DNA of 64,000 nt from Lindgomyces ingoldianus. Taxonomy: Eukaryota > Ascomycota > Dothideomycetes > Pleosporales > Lindgomycetaceae. Below, one piece after another: positions 57,389 through 64,000 of the stretch. Under the pieces are notes generated by a model. That model ran no database searches, was not told the origin of the DNA, and was given only the letters and a program-made list of their open reading frames with translations. Where the stretch lies: positions 400,142-464,141 of the forward strand of contig NW_022985164.1 of assembly GCF_010093535.1 (NCBI RefSeq), read 5' to 3'. Position numbers and translations under genes: made by a program. Positions within the stretch are counted from its first letter, which is position 1. Each line of letters starts with the position of its first letter.

Positions 57389-57711
57389 ACTATAAAAAAA
57401 CCTTTTTATAAAAAATATTAAAGTAATTTAAAGCTAGTTTTGTAACAATTCGCATGAACCGTCCCATCTTAGGTTGCCCGACGAGCTGATATCCGAAGCG
57501 TTCTTGTATCTGCTCCGACTCTGCCCTAGCCTCTGCTGTACCTCTATTCCCCTAAGTATTTAGTCGCACCTCTCCCCTGTAGCTAGATTAGTAGTTTTCT
57601 AATATCCTTTGTACAAGGCCTATAGGTGTTAATAGCATTCTCTAGTTTCTAAGTCTCTACACACTTTTATATACTTCTAAGTAGATTTATACTGCATTTA
57701 GACCTATTATC
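57389..57711. other. Spacer between MITE and LTR
   Basis: About 320 bp, less AT-rich in its middle part; no open frame or recognised repeat. Confidence 0.4.
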
Positions 57712-58056
57712 TGTTACAATCCTTGCTCTTTTGAAATGGTAATTTCGAGAGCACTGCGGCCTATAGTGGTTTTAGCGGGAAGGGGAAGGACTTAGCTAGA
57801 TCGGGTGTACAGTCCGTCTGGCAGAGTGTAGGGAAATGCGTATGTAAGGAAGGCAGGTTGTGGTTTAACCTAGCGGCTGTATGGTGAGCTAGTAAACCTA
57901 ATCCAGAAGGATAGGAAAGGAGGTATATATAGTGCAAGATATACAAGGCGGCAATGTCCTCTTTGTAAAGGTATTAATGCCTCTTAGTCTATTGTAGGTA
58001 AAGACTAAATAGTAATCATAGCCCTCTAACTATAATTGTGATCATGACTATATACA
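57712..58056 (+). mobile_element. Solo LTR-like sequence, 345 bp
   Basis: Begins TGTTACAATCCTTGCT and ends ACTATATACA, thus TG...CA. It shares ordered landmarks at nearly equal offsets with 59219-59562: GGGTGTACAGTCC (near +90), TTGTGGTTT (near +145), GAGGTATATATAGTGCA (near +210) and the identical end. The TATATA tract is a likely core promoter. No internal retroelement sequence adjoins it. Confidence 0.7.
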
Positions 58057-58797
58057 TGGGGTTGCATGCAGTGCATGCCGTGCATGCTTGCATGCTCTTT
58101 GCCTGCATTACCTGCAGGGCCTGCAGGCCTGCAATGCTAGGGTCCCTATTAGACGATGCATTCTTCTATGCATCCATCTAAAAGCCGAAGCCATTCCTCA
58201 TCCGGCTTGTCACGTGATCCGTTCAATGCGGTGTTAAGCATTGTCCATCCGACGTCGCTTGGGCTGTGGGGAACAGCTGATTGGAGAATTACGGTCTGCT
58301 CGTTGGCCGTAACATTATCTTGCCTATGCTGTTATATTATATTAAAAAAGCTGCTTTTGCTAGTAACAGCTTTATTAATAATATTATATTAATTATTTTA
58401 TTTAATTATATCTAAGTCTAAGATGTGTTTAATCTAGTTTAAGTTACACTACTTATATACTATTATATTAAATTAATTTAGTTACTATAAATAAGATGTC
58501 GCGTATATTAAGAGCCTGGACTGGGGCTCAGAGCCTGGGACGCAGCTCGGGATCTGGAGATATTATGTTCCGAAGCTCGGTGTATATAAGGAGAGCCCTC
58601 AGCTCTCTTAGATAGGGGAGTCACTTCATCCGATCTTCTGAACAGCTACTGCCAGGCTATTTTATCCTCCACATAAGATTTTAGAAACTTTTTATTAACT
58701 AAAGCTTTTAAGTTTAGACTTTTTTATTCTTTATAATTAAAATTACCTTTAAAAAAGGTTATAAAAAGTGTTCTAAAGTAGAAACATAAAGACTGCT
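58057..58797. other. Low-complexity TGCA-rich island and second TATA-containing segment
   Basis: 58060-58135 is built of TGCATGC and CCTGCAGG palindromic units. 58540-58670 is GC-richer, has GTGTATATAAGGAGAGCCCT followed by AGCTCTCTTAGATAGG, and resembles the promoter-R region of another LTR family. A TCACGTGA palindrome lies at 58210-58217. No gene is seen; the frame at 58156-58392 is not convincing. Confidence 0.4.
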
Positions 58798-58807
58798 AAT
58801 AACTTAT

Positions 58808-59215
58808 TAGAATTAAAGATAACGTATAATACAGGTAAATTACTTACACACCTAAGCTACTTACTTTTACTAAGACTCTACTAAACTACTTTTTCTACAC
58901 TAATGCATTTCTAACAGCACTACTTTAATGTGCTAAAAGAATATTAAATATAGTTTACACTTTAGGCTTTTAAATAAGATATAACACTTTTAAAGCAACA
59001 TGCTACAGCTATGTATAAAGTTTTTTAAAAAATAATAAATAACTAATGTACTAGACAACCTTTATAAGCTAATTCTATAGCTAACTTATAAAAGCTAAAT
59101 AATAATAAAAAGTAAGTAATTATTAAGTATATACTTAAGCTATATATGCAAGAATTCTCTTCTTAGCTAGTAGCTATAGCTAATATAGCTAATTCTTTAC
59201 ACGCTAAGCATAATC
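58808..59215 (+). repeat. Dispersed AT-rich repeat, copy B (uninterrupted)
   Basis: Second copy of the repeat at 55985-56745, without the MITE: CTTAAGCTATATATGCAAG stands where copy A has CTTAAG, the MITE with its CTAAA duplications, then TATGTAAGG. Confidence 0.75.
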
Positions 59216-59218
59216 TAG

Positions 59219-59562
59219 TGTTACAATCCTTGCTTCGGGAAGCACTCGGGTCTGGTGATATTCCTAGGTGGGAAGTAGGACGGAAAGTAGGGGCCAATCC
59301 GGTAGGGTGTACAGTCCTACGTACAGGCTATTAGGCTAATAGAGGGAGAAGAGAATGACTAGATTGTGGTTTGCCCTATGTGCAGCAGTAGGGAGGCTAG
59401 GGTTAAACAGTCCTGTTAGACAGGATTAGAGGTATATATAGTGCAGATATATAAATAGTATTGCAGCTCTTTAGAAAGCTAAATGCTACTTAGTCTATGT
59501 AAAAAATAAACTAAATGTTAAACACACCTTCTAAAGGTTGTTTAATATAGGAACTATATACA
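59219..59562 (-). mobile_element. LTR, probably the 3' LTR of the minus-strand retroelement
   Basis: 344 bp, TGTTACAATCCTTGCT...ACTATATACA on the + strand, homologous to 57712-58056. It lies next to the retroelement remnant on the side expected for the 3' LTR of a minus-strand element. I could not identify a clean polypurine tract beside it, so the association is probable, not proven. Confidence 0.6.
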
Positions 59563-59639
59563 TGTGCAGGGGATGCTAAGGTAAGCTAGATAAGCTTACT
59601 AGAGCTTACTAAGTAGGGCTTGCTAAGCTCTTCTAGACT

Positions 59640-60000
59640 TATAGGATTTACATCCTATTCTTCTATTAAATAACGCATTTTTCTATAATCTTAAGTAGCT
59701 GCGTGACTTCTGCGTCCTCTGTTTAGTCTATAAGTAAGTTCCGCTCTAACTGTACTATATTATAGAGCATCTTAGGTGGAGTTACGCTAGTCTAACTGTA
59801 GACTGTAACACGCTGCCCCTTCTTCCTAGCAGCGCTCTTGCTGCTCTGCTTACACAACTGCGTTAGTAAGGGCTTATTTATAATGTTAGTGCCCTTCTGC
59901 TAAAAGGCATTTCTAATATCTATCTTTTTTATGCTAAATAGCTTGCTAGTCTTGTTTGTCTTACTATCTTTATATTACTTATTATTTTAATCTTTTTTAC
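59640..60000 (-). pseudogene. Decayed minus-strand reading frame of unknown family
   Basis: The minus strand reads coherently with few stops: SIKKIDIRNAF, then QKGTNIINKPLLTQLCKQS, SKSAARKKGQRVTV, TSVTPPKMLYNIVQLERNLL and TEDAEVTQLLKIIEK. The sequence is GC-richer than its surroundings. Its basic tract followed by a heptad-like helix resembles the C-terminal tail of some fungal DDE transposases, but I cannot assign it. Confidence 0.4.
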
Positions 60001-60034
60001 TAGACAAAGATAAGGCCTTATAGCACTTACTAAT

Positions 60035-60400
60035 TTTTAAAGTTGTCTTATGTGTTAACTTTATCCTTAGACAAGTGTGTTAAATGTGTAAAAAAAAATA
60101 GTAAATGTAACACTTTTATTTCTAACGCTGCGTAAGATTGCTTAGAGAAAGAGAAAGAGTTACTTCTTTATAAAGCAGTTACTGTAAAGGCTTAGAAATA
60201 AGACTTTAATAATAAAATGTTGTGTTAGGTCTAGAAGACTTTAAAGGCAAAGGCTAGGAAGTGTTCTAAACAGGACTGTATCTAAAAGTTGTTAGATTTG
60301 CTAGAGGCTTGTTATGTAAAGTATCTAGAGGGGGATCTATCTTTCTTAGACAAGATAGAAGCTTTTAAGGCTAAAGTAAAGGGCTATTTTTCTTTTTAAC
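60035..60400 (+). pseudogene. Decayed Cys-rich/coiled plus-strand ORF beside the retroelement
   Basis: Plus-strand reading, opposite to pol: a Cys-rich start (DKCVKCVKKNSKCNTFISNA), then CLEKEKELLLYKAVTVKA, DFNNKML, KTLKAKARKCSKQDC and KLLDLLEACYVKYLEGDLSF, ending LDKIEAFKAKVKGYFSF and a stop at about 60400. Interrupting stops are TAA/TAG where CAA/CAG would fit, the RIP signature. The family is unknown. It looks like a former accessory gene, possibly an antisense ORF carried by the element. Confidence 0.5.
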
Positions 60401-60899
60401 TATTATTAGCTAAGACTTATCTTTAAAAGCTGCTGCTATTTAGTAATAACATAGCTGTTTCTTTTAATATAGGTGCCTTATTGCCTAGTTAGTTTCTTTT
60501 AGATAAGCTTAAAAGTACTTTTATACTAGCAGCTACACGTTCTTTAAATTCTTAGCTAGTTTTTATGTGTTTTTACTAGTAAGCTACTTTTTTTATTTTA
60601 CTAGAAATTCTTTTTAGTTTTTTTAATTACTAATAATGTGTTTAACTTTATATTCTGCTTCTTTATCTTTTTATTTTTAAGTAGATAGAGGAATCTCTTT
60701 AAGTGCTTTTTTTTAATTTAGATACATAGAACTATAGGTGTATCTTTATATGTAGGGGAAGCTTAAGCTTGCAGTTGTCTTGTTAGGTCTAGAGGACTTT
60801 GTATAGTCTTATTCTTTTTTCTGCTAGCTTTCTAGAAGGTCTAGGTATCTTAAGATTTTTAGTGTTAAGATACATGTAGTCTTTTAGGTAGATTTCTAG

Positions 60900-63800
60900 T
60901 CCTAGTTATTGTAATTTGTTTATATACTTTTCTATAGTTATTCTGCTAGACCTTGCTTTAACAGCTAACTTTTTATGTATTTAATATAAGTCTATTAGCT
61001 AATTTATTAATTTTTATAGGTCTATAGGTTAACTTCTATGCAACATAAAGTATAAGTTATATTTAAAATTAGCTTTATATAGCGTTTTTTTAGTTGTAGC
61101 TAATTTTACGTTGTTAATAGCTAGCTGTGCTATTAGAAGCTATTCTACCTAATTATTTTAAGTATAGAAAATGTACTTTTTTAAATATTTTTCTATTTCT
61201 GCATTTGCTCTTTTAGTTTGTCTGTCTGTTTATAAGTAGTAGGCTGTTAATAGTTTATGTGTTATGCTAAAGTGTTGCATTGCTGCTTTCTAGAAGCTGC
61301 TAGTAAATAGCTTGTCTTAATTAAAGATAATAATCTTAGGGCATTTATGTACTAATATTATATTTTGTTTTAATTTATAGATAAATTTTTTAGTAGTTAT
61401 TATTTTTTCTAAGGGCTAGGTGTGTAGATACTTAGTAGTTTTATCTAGGGCTACTATAATTATGTTGCACATCTTGTCTGTCCTTAGTTTCTTAGACAGG
61501 GGTAATCTTATAATAAAATCTATTGTAATTATTATTTATAGTAGTTTTAGTGCTTTAATTAGTTAGAAGTATCTATAGGTTTTATGCCTTTATAAGTTAT
61601 TTTTGTTATAGGTATTGCATTTCTTAAGCACCTCTATGCATAGTTGCTTTACCTTTAGTATTTGTTGCAGTATAGCAGCCCTTAGTTTCTTCTAAAGGGT
61701 GCCTATTCTAAGATGTCTAAACATTAGGGACTTATAATATTCTTAAATTAGGTTCTTTTATCTTTACTTACTAGCTATAAGCATGTAGAATTCTTTTATA
61801 AGTTAGAGTTTATTATAGACTTATTTTTTACTAGTTTTTTTAAAGAGTGTAAATTCCTTAGCTTCTTTTTTTTTTTTATTAAAGTAGTCTAGTCTTTAGC
61901 TAAGGGTGTTAGCCTGTTAATTCTGTGTTCCTAGGACGTGCTTAATAATATAGTTAAACTAAGTAAGCTCTATTGCTTATTTTATGTGCATAGGTAATAA
62001 TTTCTTTACTATTAAAAACATAACTAGATTTGCATAGTTAGTTATAATATTAAATAGTTTTACTATTTTATGTAACTTTATAGCCTAAGTCTTTATAGTG
62101 TTTAATATTGCTTTTAGCTCTTTATTAGGTATACTGTAACCTGCTTTAGGTCCTAAGAACTTAGCAGAATAGTACGCAACTAGGTGCTATTTTCTATCCT
62201 CTTGTTTTTAGTAAAGCGCGGCCCTGCTAGCTCTAAGGGACGCGTCTGTGTAAATCTTTGTGTCTAGTTATAGGTTGTATATTCTTAGTACTAGTTTGTT
62301 TGTTATAGCTTATTTTAATGTTGTAAATGCTTTATTTATTTCTAAAGTCTATATAAACTTTGCTGTAGCCTATTCTTTAGTTATAGTATTTATTAGTAGT
62401 ATAGTAATCTTTAAGTAATTCTTAATTATTTATCTTATATAGCCTAATAGTCTTAGAAATCCTTTTACTTTTTTAACTATTATAAGTTCTAGCTATTTAA
62501 GTACTTTTTATATCTTAGCTAAGTTAATCTTTATTTCTTCTTTATTAATTATAAATTCTAAGTATTTTATTTCTGCAATGTAGAATTTGCATTTAGAGAG
62601 CTGTAAGTAGAGCCTGTACTTTCTAAGTTATTCTAAAACTTTCTATACTTTTTATACATAGTCTTCTAAAGTGTCTTTTAAATAGATAAGGACATTGTCT
62701 AAGTATACTAAAGTAAAGATGTTAAAGTATAGGTTAAGAGCTGTATTAATAATTTACTAGAATGTTGCTAGGGCATTTATTAATCTAAACAGCATTACTA
62801 GTAGTTTATAAAGTCTTTATAGAGTCCTAAACACTATAAGCTATTTATCTCCCTTTTGTATTCTTATCTTATTAAATCTGTTCTGTATGTTAAACTTTAT
62901 AAAGTACTAAGTTCCTTTTAGTTAATTTATAATGTTTTATATAATTAGTAGGGGAAACTAGTTTTAGATTATGTTATTATTTAGAGTTTTATAGTCCTAG
63001 CAGACTTATATCTTTCTTCCTTTTTTTTTTGCAAAGACTACTGCTAAAGCTATAAGGCTGTGGCTTTCTTAAATGTGGCCTTACACTAACATCCTGTTAA
63101 CATATTCCTGCAAGGCCTCTTTCTGTGCCTAGGTTAAGGGGCAGAGCTTATGCGTTTTTAAATTATAATTTTTTATTAGGTTAATAGTGTAATTCTAAGG
63201 CTAATGTAGTAGTAATTCTTCTAAATCTTTTAGTGTCTTAAACATGTCTTTATAATTCTTGTATTTAGTTAGAATATAACTTTTATTCTAGGTTTAGATA
63301 ACACTAATTTATTTTACATTCTTGTCTGCTTTAATTTTTTTATAAGAGACTTTCTCTAGCTTTTTTTTTATTATTTATATTACCTAGGCTTTTAGCTCTT
63401 AGTAAGAGAATTTCTAGAAGTTTCTTTTCTTAGGGTAGTAACTGCTGCCCTATTTTGCTTATTTGTAGACTAGGCATCTGTTGTTATAGCATGCTAACTA
63501 TGTTATGTGTGCGTGGTTGTTAAGAGTTTCTATAGTTATAGTTCTCTAATTAATAGCTAGGTTATGTGTTTTAAGCTAGTTATAGCCTAAAATTACATTA
63601 TACTTGCTCTTTAATTTAAGTATGTTTATAGACCTCTAGTTACTTATGTTAGGGGTTTTAAAGTTTTTTTTATAGGTTTCTAAGTTAATCTATCCTTTGC
63701 TATATTTAATTAATAAAGTGTTAGCAAAGGTTACTTTAAATAAGTTTTTTTTTATTTAAAATAGTATACTTTATTTATTTATTTAATTCTTATCTATTAT

Positions 63801-64000
63801 AGTAAAAGTGCATCTACTATCTATAAGAGCTAGTCTAGGACGTCCTTTATACATAAAAGTAGTTGTTAAGCTATATCCTGCCTCTTATTCTACTATAATT
63901 ACTACTAATATATTATGTTTAACTTCTTTATTAGAAAGGGGATAAAAGTTAATATCTTATAAGTTATTATTAAATTTATTTTTTTTTTTTTTATAGATTT
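60900..64000 (-). mobile_element. RIP-degraded Ty3/gypsy retrotransposon pol
   Basis: Minus-strand pol in the order expected for Ty3/gypsy. Reverse transcriptase lies at about 62905-62545 (YFIKFNIQNRFNKIRIQKGD; LVMLFRLINALATF; the catalytic box YLDN at 62705-62694 where active enzymes have YLDD; DNVLIYLKDTLEDYV; KYRLYLQLSKCKFY). RNase H should follow. Integrase lies at about 61700-61170 (CIEVLKKCNTYNK zinc-binding part, ITIDFIIRLPLSKK with the first catalytic Asp, DKLFTSSF, HKLLTAYYL and RANAEIEKYLK). Stops abound at former CAG/CAA codons. Gag and the 5' LTR would lie beyond the window. Confidence 0.9.

Noticed and set aside
57712..59562. A single non-autonomous LTR element bounded by the two 345-bp LTRs
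   Set aside because: The LTRs differ far more than a pair from one insertion would, and the outer flanks (TTATC and TGTGC) do not form a target duplication.
1..64000. CRISPR arrays, bacterial operons, rRNA genes or confident tRNA genes
   Set aside because: None found by eye; the gene structures are eukaryotic and no regularly spaced repeat array exists.

Overview
The window is nuclear DNA of a filamentous ascomycete (Pezizomycotina; a leotiomycete would fit, but the order cannot be fixed from this sequence). Reasons: protein genes carry short introns of about 46-70 bp with GT(A/G)AGT-like donors; the families are typical of these fungi (CYP65-like P450, Zn2Cys6 regulators, TRI12-type MFS, DUF7703, PAQR, GPI-anchored serine/alanine-rich protein); and AT-rich blocks hold retroelement and gene remnants whose stop codons look like repeat-induced point mutation (RIP; CAG/CAA to TAG/TAA, TGG to TAG). 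For most spliced genes I worked out exon junctions by hand, and the summed exon lengths are divisible by three.

Layout. 1-2.9 kb: mostly empty, with one decayed gene. 2.9-11.8 kb: a compact + strand accessory cluster of P450, Zn2Cys6 regulator, cyclase-type hydrolase and TRI12-like efflux transporter, with no backbone synthase in view. 13.4-17.1 kb: a secreted histidine-phosphatase-fold protein, a PAQR/haemolysin-III membrane protein and a GPI-anchored protein. 17.1-24.7 kb: a decay zone with a RIP-like methyltransferase pseudogene, an AT-rich foldback element, one intact small gene with an internal repeat, and an aldo-keto reductase pseudogene. 24.8-35.8 kb: a DUF7703 membrane protein, a long decayed stretch, a coiled-coil protein, a DUF1772-like fragment and a fructosamine-3-kinase. 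37.6-45.5 kb: conserved core genes, with a RING E3 of the RNF10/Mag2 family and a deubiquitinase of the USP10/Ubp3 family transcribed head to head, then a dienelactone hydrolase. 47.8-55.5 kb: an FAD monooxygenase with an NTF2-like front domain, a sugar transporter and a divergently transcribed Zn2Cys6 regulator. 55.9-64 kb: a gene-free AT-rich block with three copies of a MITE-like element, two related LTRs, a dispersed repeat pair and a stop-riddled Ty3/gypsy pol on the minus strand running off the end.

How the genes may work together. The left cluster has the usual parts of a small metabolite or detoxification pathway: oxidation, hydrolysis, export and a local regulator. The divergent E3/deubiquitinase pair encodes homologues of enzymes reported to add and remove ubiquitin on the same small-subunit ribosomal proteins, so a shared promoter region would be a simple way to co-express opponents; this is the most interesting functional arrangement I see. 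In the right-hand repeat block, one MITE copy sits inside a repeat whose sister copy 2.5 kb away shows the uninterrupted site.
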